Assembly (NCBI GenBank): GCA_033782935.1 | Contig: JAWQEG010000255.1 | Location: 861,017 to 925,016 of the forward strand | Source: Petrolisthes cinctipes | Lineage: Eukaryota; Arthropoda; Malacostraca; Decapoda; Porcellanidae | DNA length: 64,000 nucleotides | Direction: 5' to 3' | Shown here: positions 54,442-64,000 of the stretch, piece by piece | Layout: every line of letters starts with the position of its first letter | How positions within the stretch are numbered: the first letter of the stretch is position 1 | Position numbers and translations under genes: made by a program | Notes under the pieces: model-generated | Databases searched by the model: none | What the model saw: the letters and a program-made list of their open reading frames with translations, nothing else | What the model was told of the DNA's origin: nothing

Positions 54442-57400
54442 ATGAACATAGCAAATAGTAATTTATTTGACACGCTCCTAAAATATGTTGATGATAACCA
54501 AAATGAAAACAATGTTGATCTTGAAATTATTAATTCTATATATAACACTTTAAACATCAATGATATATGTAAGTATCATGACTTACAGTCATATAAATTA
54601 AGTATTCCATCTAATGTAATTGACTATTTAAGCATTCTACATGTCAATGCTCGGTCCCTGAACAAGAACTATGATCACCTTACTACTCTTATTCAATCCC
54701 TTCCCAAACTTCCTGACTTACTATGCATTAGTGAAACCTGGCTCACCCCAAATACTGCACCATATAATGATATTGCTGGCTTCAATTCTTTCCATACACA
54801 TAGATCCGGAGGCTATGGGGGTGTTGCTATTTTTGTGAATAGTAACATCTCTTGTACACAATTAAATGATTATTGTATTCATGATGATAACGCTGAAATT
54901 TGTACTATTCAAATCAATTTTGATCAAGCAAAGTTCATTATATGTACCATCTATCGTCACCATGATAAACACCATAAAGTTAATGAATTTAATTTATTTA
55001 TGGATGAATTTTTATCTCAAGCCATTTTTATTAATAACCATACTATCATTACTGGTGACCTCAATATCAATTTATTGGAACATGATTCTCATCCACCTAC
55101 AAATAATTTCTTGACAATGATGCAATCCTATAATTTCTTTCCTCATATAATATCACGACCCACAAGATTCTCTGATGATAATTCTAATGCTTCTCCTTCC
55201 CTATTAGATCATATATGGACTAACTATAATATTCCCTCCTCCTCGGGAATCATCCTTTTTCCTATCACCGACCATCTTCCTGTATTCCTTAACATTCCAG
55301 TTTTCGACAGACTTAACACTAAACATAAGATTACATTCAGAATTAAATCAAACGAAAATCGTCAGAAATTAAAAGCCAAACTTTCGGAAATTAATTGGGT
55401 GTCCTTGTTGAAATATCAAGATACTAACACTAATTGTAATCTTTTTCTTGATACGATATATAGTTTATACTTTTCATGCTTTCCGCTCATCACTAAACAT
55501 ATATCCTCTAAAAGACTGCAAAAGCCATGGCTAAACCAAGAAATTGCTAAAGCAATTAAACATAAATTTGCTCTCTATAAATCTTTCAAACTTGCAATAA
55601 TCACCTTGGATGTTTACAAAACTTATAGAAATCAACTCAATGCTACCATTAAACAGACAAAAAGAAATTATTATCTTAATAAATTCAGTAACTTCAAAAT
55701 TAACACTAAACACTTATGGAAAACTATAAATAAATTATCTAATTATCCTGTTAAAAAACATGATACCACTTACTCTATTAGTCACAATAATATAATTAAA
55801 AACACTCCTACCGATATCTTCGAAGCATTCAATGAGTATTTTGTAAACATTGCTCCTCAACTCGCTAGCAAACTGCCACCTAAAATAAACTCCCATAATA
55901 TTTATCTCCGTGGTAATTATCCAAACTCTATGGCAATACCTCCAATAACTAACTACGATACCATGAGGATAATATCAACTTTGAAAGATAAGTCAGTACA
56001 TCTTGATGAGATCCCACCAAACATTATCAAAGAAAACAAAGATACACTCTCTATACCACTCTCAATATTGTTTAATCAATCCATAAATACAGGCATCTTC
56101 CCAGACAGATTCAAAATCGGAAAAGTAATACCCATCCACAAGGCAGGCAATAAATCTGATATATCAAATTACCGACCAATTTCTCTTCTACCAATGTTTT
56201 CCAAAATATTTGAAGCACTTATGAAAAAGCATTTAATGTCATTCCTAGATAAACATAACATTTTAAATAACAAGCAATTTGGCTTTCGGTCTGGTCGAAG
56301 CACTCTTGAGGCTATCAACACATTTACATCAGATGTTTATTCTGCTCTTAACAAAAACAAATCTATCTTATCAGTTTTCATTGATTTTCGTAAAGCTTTT
56401 GACACCATTCAACCCAATATTCTTCTTGACAAAATGTATCACTACGGTATACGAGGGTGTATACATGATTGGTTCAGTTCCTACCTAAATAATAGAAGTC
56501 AATATGTAATTCTTAATAAATGTTCTTCCCCAACTAAATCAGTACACCTTGGAGTTCCACAAGGTAGTATCCTTGGACCGATCTTGTTTATCTTATACAT
56601 TAATGATATTTGTAATATAACTAACACTTTAGAAACAATTTTATTTGCCAACGACTCAACACTTTATATGATAGGAGATCAACCTACTGATTTAATCAAC
56701 AGTGCAAATCTAGAGCTTGAAAAATTTTCAAATTGGTGCTTGGCTAACCAACTCACAGTAAATACCACAAAAACATATTATATGATATTCAGCAACATTA
56801 TCTCTAAATACCAACCATTGCCAAATCTAACAATATTAAATGATGATATCCAACAGGTTTACAAAACTAAATTTCTTGGCTTAGTTTTTTACAAGAAAAT
56901 GACATTCAAGCACCACATTTCTGATCTTTGTTTGAAACTGTCCAGAATTATTCCACTCCTCCTCAAAGTTAAGCATTACGCCCCACCAGAAGTTCTCAAA
57001 TGTATTTATTATGCTCATATATATCCTCATTTAAACTACTGCAATTCAATTTGGTCAAATACTTATTCCACTCATTTATATAACCTCAACATTCTACACA
57101 AAAAAATTATCAGGATAATGACTAATAGTGACTTTTGTACACACACACCACCATTATTCAAATCACTAAATATCCTTAACTTAACAGACATCTCTAAACT
57201 GAACATTGCATCCTATATGTACAAACAAATAAAATCAAACCTATACAATCTACAACCCCTTCACACTTATCATACTCGTAACCAAGATTTACTACCTATA
57301 CCCAGACACAAACTAACACTGTTCGCACATTCACTGTTATACCTTGGTCCCAAAACATGGAATAATATTCCCAGCAATATTAAACAATCTCTCAATCTAC

Positions 57401-57450
57401 AATCCTTTCAAAATAACTACAAGAAACTCCTACTATCCCTGTATTCTTAA
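54442..57450 (+). CDS. LINE ORF2: APE endonuclease and reverse transcriptase
   Basis: 1002 residues without a stop. The endonuclease occupies about 55-285 (LHVNARSL, CISETWL, GDLNINLL, TDHLPVFLN). The RT follows at about 520-800 with KVIPIHKAG, NYRPISLLP, FIDFRKAFD, GVPQGSILGP and the active site, which reads FAND instead of FADD: codon AAC at 56650-56652 gives Asn737. The C-terminal part (TKFLGLVF, YAHIYPHLNYC, WNNIPSNIKQ) is normal for CR1/Jockey-related ORF2. The changed aspartate is one of the two in the catalytic pair, so this RT is probably inactive despite the open frame. Strongly AT-rich codon use. Confidence 0.92.
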   Translation: MNIANSNLFDTLLKYVDDNQNENNVDLEIINSIYNTLNINDICKYHDLQSYKLSIPSNVIDYLSILHVNARSLNKNYDHLTTLIQSLPKLPDLLCISETWLTPNTAPYNDIAGFNSFHTHRSGGYGGVAIFVNSNISCTQLNDYCIHDDNAEICTIQINFDQAKFIICTIYRHHDKHHKVNEFNLFMDEFLSQAIFINNHTIITGDLNINLLEHDSHPPTNNFLTMMQSYNFFPHIISRPTRFSDDNSNASPSLLDHIWTNYNIPSSSGIILFPITDHLPVFLNIPVFDRLNTKHKITFRIKSNENRQKLKAKLSEINWVSLLKYQDTNTNCNLFLDTIYSLYFSCFPLITKHISSKRLQKPWLNQEIAKAIKHKFALYKSFKLAIITLDVYKTYRNQLNATIKQTKRNYYLNKFSNFKINTKHLWKTINKLSNYPVKKHDTTYSISHNNIIKNTPTDIFEAFNEYFVNIAPQLASKLPPKINSHNIYLRGNYPNSMAIPPITNYDTMRIISTLKDKSVHLDEIPPNIIKENKDTLSIPLSILFNQSINTGIFPDRFKIGKVIPIHKAGNKSDISNYRPISLLPMFSKIFEALMKKHLMSFLDKHNILNNKQFGFRSGRSTLEAINTFTSDVYSALNKNKSILSVFIDFRKAFDTIQPNILLDKMYHYGIRGCIHDWFSSYLNNRSQYVILNKCSSPTKSVHLGVPQGSILGPILFILYINDICNITNTLETILFANDSTLYMIGDQPTDLINSANLELEKFSNWCLANQLTVNTTKTYYMIFSNIISKYQPLPNLTILNDDIQQVYKTKFLGLVFYKKMTFKHHISDLCLKLSRIIPLLLKVKHYAPPEVLKCIYYAHIYPHLNYCNSIWSNTYSTHLYNLNILHKKIIRIMTNSDFCTHTPPLFKSLNILNLTDISKLNIASYMYKQIKSNLYNLQPLHTYHTRNQDLLPIPRHKLTLFAHSLLYLGPKTWNNIPSNIKQSLNLQSFQNNYKKLLLSLYS

Positions 57451-57489
57451 TTAATACTTTCTCTTTATTCGTCTTGATATAATTCTGTT

Positions 57490-57751
57490 GCATTTATTTT
57501 TATTATTATGATTACTTACATTGTATTTTATTATAATTATTATTACTATTGTTATTAGTATTATTATTGTCATTGTCATTATCATTACTTTTATCATTAC
57601 TAATATTATTGCTTTATATTATTTCATTGCATTAACAATGTTGTCATGTTTATCTTTAGCAGTATTATAAATAATATTGTGGATATTATTATTATTATTA
57701 TTACTACAATTATTATTGTTATTATTATCATTGTTAATATTGTTGTTGTCA

Positions 57752-57786
<35 letters not shown>

Positions 57787-58020
57787 TTCACTATTATTAT
57801 TGTTATTACAATTTTTTTACCTTCATTATTATAGTTACTATTATATTATTATTATCATTATCATTGTTGTTGTCGTCATTATCTTTGTTATTATTACCAT
57901 TTTCATCAATATTATTATTATTATTAATATTATTATTATTATTGTTACTATTATATTACTATCATTATTGTCATTATTGTTGTTATTGTTATTTTCATTA
58001 TTATTATTATTACAAATTGT
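57490..58020. repeat. (TTA)n/(ATT)n-rich 3' region
   Basis: Degenerate TTA/TTG triplet array after ORF2. Ile/Leu runs in the frames here are not genes. Confidence 0.9.
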
Positions 58021-58158
58021 TTCATTAGTACTTCTATGTAAATAATCTTAGTCAAGGATTTACACTTTACCATTGCCCCAAAAGCTCATGCTTATAAAGG
58101 GCTGTTTGTCACCAAAACAACTCTCTTGTAATATTATTCAGGTATAACAAAACATAAT

Positions 58159-58192
58159 AAATTGAATCGAATTGAATTGAATTGAATTGATG
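58159..58192 (+). repeat. (GAATT)n tail of the CR1-type LINE
   Basis: Five to six GAATT units (one GAATC), the likely 3' terminus. Confidence 0.75.
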
Positions 58193-58434
58193 GTATTACG
58201 TATTGGTGGAGAAAATATTGGCGTGGATGGAGGGTGAGTATGAGGTGTAGCACAAGTGGAGGAAAATAAATTGTGTCGTACGTGTGTGTGGAGTGCAAGG
58301 CGGCGGCCAGACGAGACAGTACGGTAACACAGGTACACTGCTCACCCCTACCTTTTTCTCACGTGGCCAATGTAATGAGAGAGTGAGAGTGCTAGAACTT
58401 TGTGGCAAGCACAAAGGACACAGTGGCACATGTG

Positions 58435-58654
58435 TAAAGTGTACCAGTCCTTCACCAGGGGGTACGATATACACAACACTAACACATCAGTATATACACA
58501 ATACACAGCAGTAGTATCCCTTGTTGTCACGTGGCCATAGTAAATGTAAAGTGTACCAGTCCTTCACCAGGGGGTACGATATACACAACACTAACACATC
58601 AGTATATACACAATACACAGCAGTAGTTTCCCTTGTTCTCACGTGGCCATAGTA
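58435..58654. repeat. Tandem duplication, 112-bp unit
   Basis: TAAAGTGTACCAGTCCTTCA to CACGTGGCCATAGTAAATG is present twice, nearly identical. A partial third copy lies at about 58739-58775 and a partial end (CACGTGGCCA) at about 58360. Confidence 0.9.
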
Positions 58655-58789
58655 AATGAGAGAGAGGAAGGGGTGGGGCTAAAACACTGAGGGCGACCAC
58701 CAACAACACAATGGTACACGTGTACAATCCAGAGTCCTTAACAGTCCTTCACTAGGAGGTATTATATGCACAACACTTAATTGTTGTGC

Positions 58790-60365
58790 TTGGAAGGGGA
58801 AATGGAGTAAACAGGTTGGAAGGATTAAATGAGGAGCCGATAAGAAAGAAGGAAGTGGAGGAGGCAATGAGAGAGATGAAAACAGGGAAAGAAGGAGGTG
58901 GAGGAGGCAATGAGAGAGATGAAAACAGGGAAAGATGGAGGTGGAGGAGGCAATGAGAGAGATGAAAACAGGGAAAGAAGGAGGTGGAGGAGGCAATGAG
59001 AGAGATGAAAACAGGAAAAGATGGAGGTGGAGGAGGCAATTAGAGAGATGAAAACAGGGAAAGATGGAGGTGGAGGAGGCAATGAGAGAGATGAAAACAG
59101 GGAAAGCTTCAGGTTTGGATGGATGCACTGTAGAATGACTGAAATATGGTGGAACAAGTATGATGGAGTGGTTGTAGAATGGGTGAGTGCTTGTGTAGTA
59201 CCTCTATATAAGGGAAAGGGGGATAGATACCAATGTACGAGTTTCAGGGGTTTAAGCCTGTTAAGTGTAGTAGGAAAGCTGTATGGGAAGGTGCTGATAA
59301 AGAGAGTCAGAGAGGGTACGGAGGCTGTGATTAGTGAAGAGCAAGGTGGCTTTAGGAGAGGAAGAGGTTGTGTGGACCAGATATTTGCAGTAAGGCAGGT
59401 GTGTGAAAAATAATTAGATAAAAGTAAAGAAGTAGTATGGGCATTTATGGATCTCGAGAAAGCATATGATAGAACTGATAGAAATGGATTGTGGAAGGTT
59501 TTGCAGTTGTACGGGCTGGAGGGGGGAGGGATTATTGAGAGGGGTGAAAAGTTTCTATGTGAACAGTAGAGCATGTGTTACAGTGGGAAGTAAAGGTAGG
59601 ACTTTGTCAAGGCTGTGTGATGCCACCATGGTTGTTTAATATTTTTTATGGACAGAGTGGTAAGAGAGGTATTTAAATGCTAGGGTGATGGAGAGAGGAC
59701 TGAGATAGTGGCAGAGTCAGAAAAGGAACTGAGTATGTTAGTGCAAGAGTTTGGACGGGTGTGCAGGAGGAAACTGAGAGTGAACGAGGCAAAGAGCAAG
59801 GTAATGAGATCTAGGAGTGGAGCAAAGGATAGAAGGATGAATATAATGCTAGATGGTGAAATATAGGAGGAGGTAGAGTGCTTTAAGTATTTGGGGTCAA
59901 AGGTGATGGTGGGTAGTAAAATAGAGACAGAGGTAAAATGTAGAGTAAATGAGGTAGGAAAGGTGCTAGGAGGAATGAATAGGATGTTTGACTGTAAGTC
60001 ACTTAGAATGGACGTAAAGAGGAAGTTGTACGAAGGGATAGCAGTGCCTACTGTACTGTATGGAGCGGAAACATGGAATATGGGAGAAAGTGAGAAAAGA
60101 AGGTTGAATGCAGTAGAGATGAGATGTCTGAGAAGCATGTGTGGTGTGACTCGAATGGACAGAGTCAGGAATGAGGAAGTGGGGAGAAGGACAGATGTAG
60201 TGAGAGAGCTAACAGGTGGGGCAGAGCAGAATGTGTTAAGCTGGTTTGGACATGTGGAGAGAAGGAGGAGAATATAATGGTAAAGAGGATAGGTGGCTCA
60301 AATGTGGGAGGTGTAAGGAGGAGAGGAAGGCCACAGAGGAGATGGATGGACGCTGTGAAAGGAGC
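58790..60365 (+). pseudogene. RTE-type LINE reverse transcriptase, decayed
   Basis: RT blocks follow in order through several frames: VEEAIREMKTGKASGLDG (59022-59120 region), VVPLYKGKGD, SFRGLSLLSVVGKLYGKVL and GGFRRGRGCVDQI (59200-59400), WAFMDLEKAYDR (about 59437-59475), FKYLGSKV and VNEVGKVLGGMN (59880-59980), YGAETWNMGESEKRRLNAVEMRCLR-type C-terminus (60058-60135), GHVERRR and finally RRGRPQRRWMDAVKGAL-type end near 60360. The catalytic F/YADD region near 59640-59680 is not readable. The endonuclease is absent, so the copy is 5'-truncated. No tail found. Confidence 0.8.
58857..59108 (+). repeat. 42-bp minisatellite grown from RT coding sequence
   Basis: Six units of GAGGAGGCAATGAGAGAGAT plus GAAAACAGGGAAAGATGGAGGTG. 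The unit is 14 codons and reads VEEAMREMKTGKDG; the last unit continues into the unrepeated RT sequence. Confidence 0.92.
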
Positions 60366-60370
60366 TCTGT

Positions 60371-60795
60371 AGAAGAGTTATATCTTAGGTGCAAGGTGAT
60401 AGAAACGAGTGGAGGAGTGTGGTGAATGCTTGAAAAGTGGACACGGTTTCACAGTCCTTGGAGGAGGGGCCTGCATTGAGTGTGGCCCATGGCTGGCTGA
60501 ATGCTGGAGGGGGAGTTTGCCCGGTAGTGAAGTGGCAGGGGTAAACCAGCTTTTGCTGTCGGGCCTTGCTATGGATGTAAACATAGGTGTACTCCTCGTA
60601 GTCACACAAGGAGATGCGATGGGGGGCTCCCTCCTCCAACAGGGATTGGGGGATTGAGATGTAGAGTGTGTGTGTGGGGGGGGGGAGGGGGGGGTTCTAT
60701 GTTTGGGCATTTTGTTAGGGAGGGTGTGCGACGTGCCGAGGCTACCTTCAGTGTGGAGATGAAGGTCTGGTATATGTATGTTGTTATCTCACCTT
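60371..60795. other. Possible 3' untranslated part of the RTE-type LINE
   Basis: GC-richer than its surroundings; a G run at 60677-60695. No protein-like frame. It may be element 3' sequence, but I have no second copy to compare. Confidence 0.35.
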
Positions 60796-60799
60796 TCTC

Positions 60800-61045
60800 A
60801 AGTTTGTGTACGTGTGTATGTGTGTGTGTATGTGTGTGTGTTTTCTTACCTATTTATTCTTACCTATTTGTATCTTTACAGGATTGAGTCAAACTCGTAA
60901 TGTCCCGTATTTTAAAACACAATTATCATATTTTTCTTTAGAGTTGTGTATGTTTTTGACACACACCACTCACTACTTCTGGTGTGTGTGTGTGTGTATG
61001 TATGTATGTTTTGTGTGTGTGTGTGTGTATGTATGTTTTTGGCAC
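60800..61045. repeat. (GT)n tracts with duplicated GGCACACACCACT spacer
   Basis: Three GT runs; TTTTTGACACACACCACTCA and TTTTTGGCACACACCACTTC flank them. Confidence 0.85.
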
Positions 61046-61645
61046 ACACCACTTCTTCTGGTAATTTGTTCCATTCGTCTAGTACTCTATTTGGAAACTA
61101 TATTTCTGTACATCTTTATCTCCTCTTCTTTTAATTAATTTCATACTATGTCCTCTCATTGTAGGTATTCCTTGTTGATACAAGTTTTTTTATATCTATC
61201 TTTTCTTTTTCTGTGACACATTTGTAAATTATAATCATATCTCCTCTCTTTCGTCTTTCTTCTAGTTTAGGTAATTTTAGTTTCTTTAGTCTTTCTTCAT
61301 AGCTTAGTTCTCTTAGACTTGGTAGCCATCTTGTTGCTGCTCTTCGTACTTTTTCTAATTTGGTGATATGTTTCTTGTAATGTGGGTTCTATACTACTGC
61401 AGCATATTATGTTATTATTTTCTTGACCATTTCTTCGTCTATATAAGTGAAGGCCACTTTCATATTTACTGACAATGCATACATGTTTCTCACTTTTTCA
61501 TTTATATAATCATCTGGTGTCAATTTCTTATTTATCATTAACCCTAAGTCTGTTTCTTTCTCTGCTTCATTTAATATTTTGTTTCCAAGTTTATATTGAA
61601 AATTTGGTCTTCTCTCACTTTTTCCAAACTTAATAAAATTAAGTT
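61046..61645 (-). pseudogene. LINE ORF2 C-terminal fragment
   Basis: Read on minus, from about 61620: FGKSERRPNFQYKLGN, then EKETDLGLMINKKLTPDDYI, MVKKIIT, then a stop, then KLEKVRRAATRWLPSL, LSYEERLKKLKLPKLEERR, RGDMIIIYK and RVLDEWNKLPEEV near 61060. This is the RT end and C-terminal region of a CR1/Jockey-type ORF2, different from 54442-57450. Both ends are truncated and there are stops inside. Confidence 0.75.
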
Positions 61646-61662
61646 AATTAAGTGTGTGTGTA

Positions 61663-61670
<8 letters not shown>

Positions 61671-61731
<61 letters not shown>
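61671..61731. repeat. (GA)n microsatellite
   Basis: About 30 GA units. Confidence 0.97.
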
Positions 61732-61736
<5 letters not shown>

Positions 61737-61778
61737 GACGGTAACATAAATTCGCATCCATCTCCTGTACATATTTAA

Positions 61779-61933
61779 AGGGAAAATTTTGTGTTGGTAA
61801 ATCTGGAGCAACTAAATCCTCCAAAATATTCCAAGCAACAGAACACTATTATATTTGTTCATCAGTGGTCCTGTTTCCTGACATACTTTGGATGAATCAA
61901 GGCACTCCAATGTACCAAAAGTGAATTACCACC
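61779..61933. mobile_element. TTAA-flanked hairpin MITE, copy 8
   Basis: TTAA at 61775-61778 and 61934-61937. Contains TGGTAAATCTGGAGCAACTA and CATACTTTGGATGAATC; otherwise as copy 5. Confidence 0.75.
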
Positions 61934-62015
61934 TTAATAATGTTAATATGACCAGATAGTTGCATTCTGAACCAGTTTTTATTCTAACAGCATATTTAAT
62001 TTACCACATGAGAAC

Positions 62016-62017
<2 letters not shown>

Positions 62018-62058
<41 letters not shown>

Positions 62059-62093
62059 TAATTCAACAAATGAGAACTATTATTATTATTATA

Positions 62094-62163
<70 letters not shown>

Positions 62164-62302
62164 TTTAATTTTTCAAATGAGAACTATATCTGTCATCTCT
62201 GATTACAATTGTATTAAAACATCACTAATACATATTACATAATTGTATTTCATTTAATAATCAACATAATTTCATACAATATATAATTTCTTCATAGATA
62301 TG

Positions 62303-62349
<47 letters not shown>

Positions 62350-62350
62350 T
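62018..62350. repeat. (ATT)n and (TAA)n arrays
   Basis: ATT runs at about 62018-62057 and 62076-62163, preceded by a duplicated ATGAGAACTAT spacer, then (TAA)n at 62305-62350 after an AT-rich gap. Confidence 0.95.
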
Positions 62351-62462
62351 TTAAACTCTTTCTTTCACTTCCTGAAGCCTCCAGAACCCTGCTGAAGCCT
62401 CCAGAAGTCTCCTGAAGCATACTGAAGTTTACTGAAATATTGTTTATATGTATGTTTTTTGT

Positions 62463-62790
<328 letters not shown>

Positions 62791-62896
62791 AAAATATGCA
62801 TGAAATTTTATAAAACAATTTATAAATAAATGAATATATATATAAGAAAATAAAGATATAAAAATAAATTTGTGTTTGCTGTTCCTCCTTTCCTTC

Positions 62897-62897
<1 letters not shown>

Positions 62898-62944
<47 letters not shown>

Positions 62945-62945
62945 C
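62898..62945. repeat. (CT)n microsatellite
   Basis: CT units with one CATCT break. Confidence 0.95.
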
Positions 62946-63055
62946 TTCATGCTTGCTTGTCCAATAATGATAATAAATAAATAAATAATAATGATGTGTT
63001 TTCAATTTCCTTGGTAAAAACGAAATATATAAATACTTATAATTATCCCATGAAA

Positions 63056-63215
63056 TAAATGGGTTTGGTGGCAATATTGGAGCAACTTGATTCCTCCAAG
63101 CTATTCCAGGCAACAGGGTAGATAGATACCATTATGATATTTTATTAATTAATCCTGTTTCCTGACATATTTTGGAGTAATCATGTACTCCAAGGATACT
63201 ACAAGGGACCTCTGA
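63056..63215. mobile_element. Hairpin MITE, copy 9, diverged
   Basis: TTGGAGCAACTTGATTCCTC and the CATATTTTGGAGTAATCATG partner match the family. TTAA flanks are not preserved. Confidence 0.6.
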
Positions 63216-63277
63216 TCTCTCCTAGGTGTAATTTTGGAGCAAACTGATTCGTTCAAACCATATTATGACATTCATTA

Positions 63278-63280
<3 letters not shown>

Positions 63281-63319
<39 letters not shown>

Positions 63320-63405
63320 GTAATAGAGGAGAGTGAGGGTAGGGGAGAGGTGTGGGGGTGTAAAGGGAGGGGTTATGTGTAGAGAGCGAGAGAGAGAGAG
63401 AGAGA
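63281..63405. repeat. GA-rich tracts
   Basis: (GA)n at 63281-63313 and 63384-63405 with G-rich sequence between. Confidence 0.9.
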
Positions 63406-63575
63406 GCAGTGTTGCCAGGTCTGCTTGACGAAATTTCTATAATATCCCCATTGGTACCCGTCTGATTCCCCATGTCTAGTGAAAATTTCCCATACTTGGC
63501 ATCACTTATAGAGAGAAGGTTGGCTGAAAATTAATGTTTGTGAATGGCAGTCCATAAAATGGGGTTACTTGAGTT

Positions 63576-63712
63576 GACTTACCCCCCACTGTACCCCCCC
63601 TACCCCCCACCCCTCCACCTCTACCCATTACCCCCCTCCCTCCCTCACCCATGCCCTAACCCCCCCTAAACATAATACCCCCCCCACCCAACTCCCCCTT
63701 TCCCCCCCCCTT
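63576..63712. repeat. C-rich low-complexity tract
   Basis: Runs of C5-C9 separated by TA and A. Strong strand asymmetry; could form i-motif/G4 structures. Confidence 0.85.
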
Positions 63713-64000
63713 GATTATCGTATAATGACGTCATGATTTGGTGGAGAATGTAGTTCACGTTTTGGTTCATAAATCATTTATCATTAATTATTTTGAAATA
63801 ATTATTATATAATTAAATTTCCCCCGTAATTTTCTCTAAATTTTGATATAATAATAATTTCTTTAATTACGCAATTAATTAACGAAATTTAGCGAAATAT
63901 TTTATATTTATAATTTCCATACCGTGACTAATTGGTACATTGGAGCACTTTGGGTGCTCCAAGGTAGGTATCTCAGGCAATCACAACTTAATGCAGGAAT
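63713..64000. other. AT-rich DNA, no gene seen
   Basis: TAATTA-rich. GGTACATTGGAGCACTTTGG near 63936 resembles the outer arm of the hairpin MITE family and may be a tenth, cut copy continuing past the window. Confidence 0.4.

Larger units (their letters stand above)
52233..58192 (+). mobile_element. CR1-type LINE with ORF1 and ORF2
   Basis: 5' region from about 52233, ORF1 52546-53422, a long simple-repeat spacer, ORF2 54442-57450, a TTA-rich 3' region and a terminal (ATTGA)n tail at 58159-58192. Repeated short 3' units instead of poly(A) are typical of the CR1/L2-related groups. The 5' border is set by the end of the I-LINE fragment and is approximate. Confidence 0.75.

Noticed and set aside
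58679..59574. Long Pro/Ser/Leu-rich frames on the minus strand
   Set aside because: Antisense of the RTE-type LINE and its 42-bp minisatellite.

Overview
The window reads as intergenic DNA from a large, repeat-rich animal genome. I infer an arthropod, most probably a decapod crustacean. The reasons are very dense di- and trinucleotide microsatellites, many TTAA-flanked miniature elements, and the mix of Penelope-like, DIRS, Gypsy-with-env, I-type, CR1-type and RTE-type elements. I see no host protein-coding gene that I can support. Almost every convincing reading frame belongs to a transposable element, most of them broken.

0-22.5 kb: a Penelope-like element (about 1.7-4.3 kb, minus strand) lies between short inverted repeats. 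It is followed by a 26-bp minisatellite (4.9-5.7 kb), a TA-flanked 1.5-kb element with long terminal inverted repeats (5.8-7.3 kb), two related broken BED-finger hAT transposases (8.3-10.7 and 11.7-13.8 kb), and a third hAT element with a perfect 8-bp target duplication (14763-17092). Several TTAA-flanked elements follow.

22.5-47 kb: a nest of retroelements. A 16.8-kb Gypsy/errantivirus-like element with an envelope gene (minus strand, LTRs at 22574-23299 and 38606-39332) has been split inside env by a complete 7.4-kb DIRS element on the plus strand (25185-32604). The DIRS element keeps gag with two predicted introns, RT/RNase H plus methyltransferase-like region with a third intron, a tyrosine recombinase with its catalytic residues, inverted terminal repeats and an internal complementary region. 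A second, different Gypsy element (39.4-47.0 kb, minus) is split by an I-type LINE with 10-bp target duplications (40053-45665).

47-64 kb: a decayed second Penelope-like element, a second tRNA-derived SINE copy, minisatellites, a U4-snRNA-like segment, a CR1-type LINE (52.2-58.2 kb) with an intact-length ORF2 but a changed RT active site, an RTE-type LINE pseudogene whose RT-coding start has expanded into a 42-bp minisatellite, another LINE fragment, and long simple repeats up to the end.

The layout records order of insertion: the DIRS element entered the env-bearing Gypsy, the I-type LINE entered the second Gypsy, and the small TTAA elements entered an intron of a hAT element. The DIRS element is the youngest-looking and most complete unit. 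The TTAA hairpin family (nine copies seen here) is the most repeated unit.
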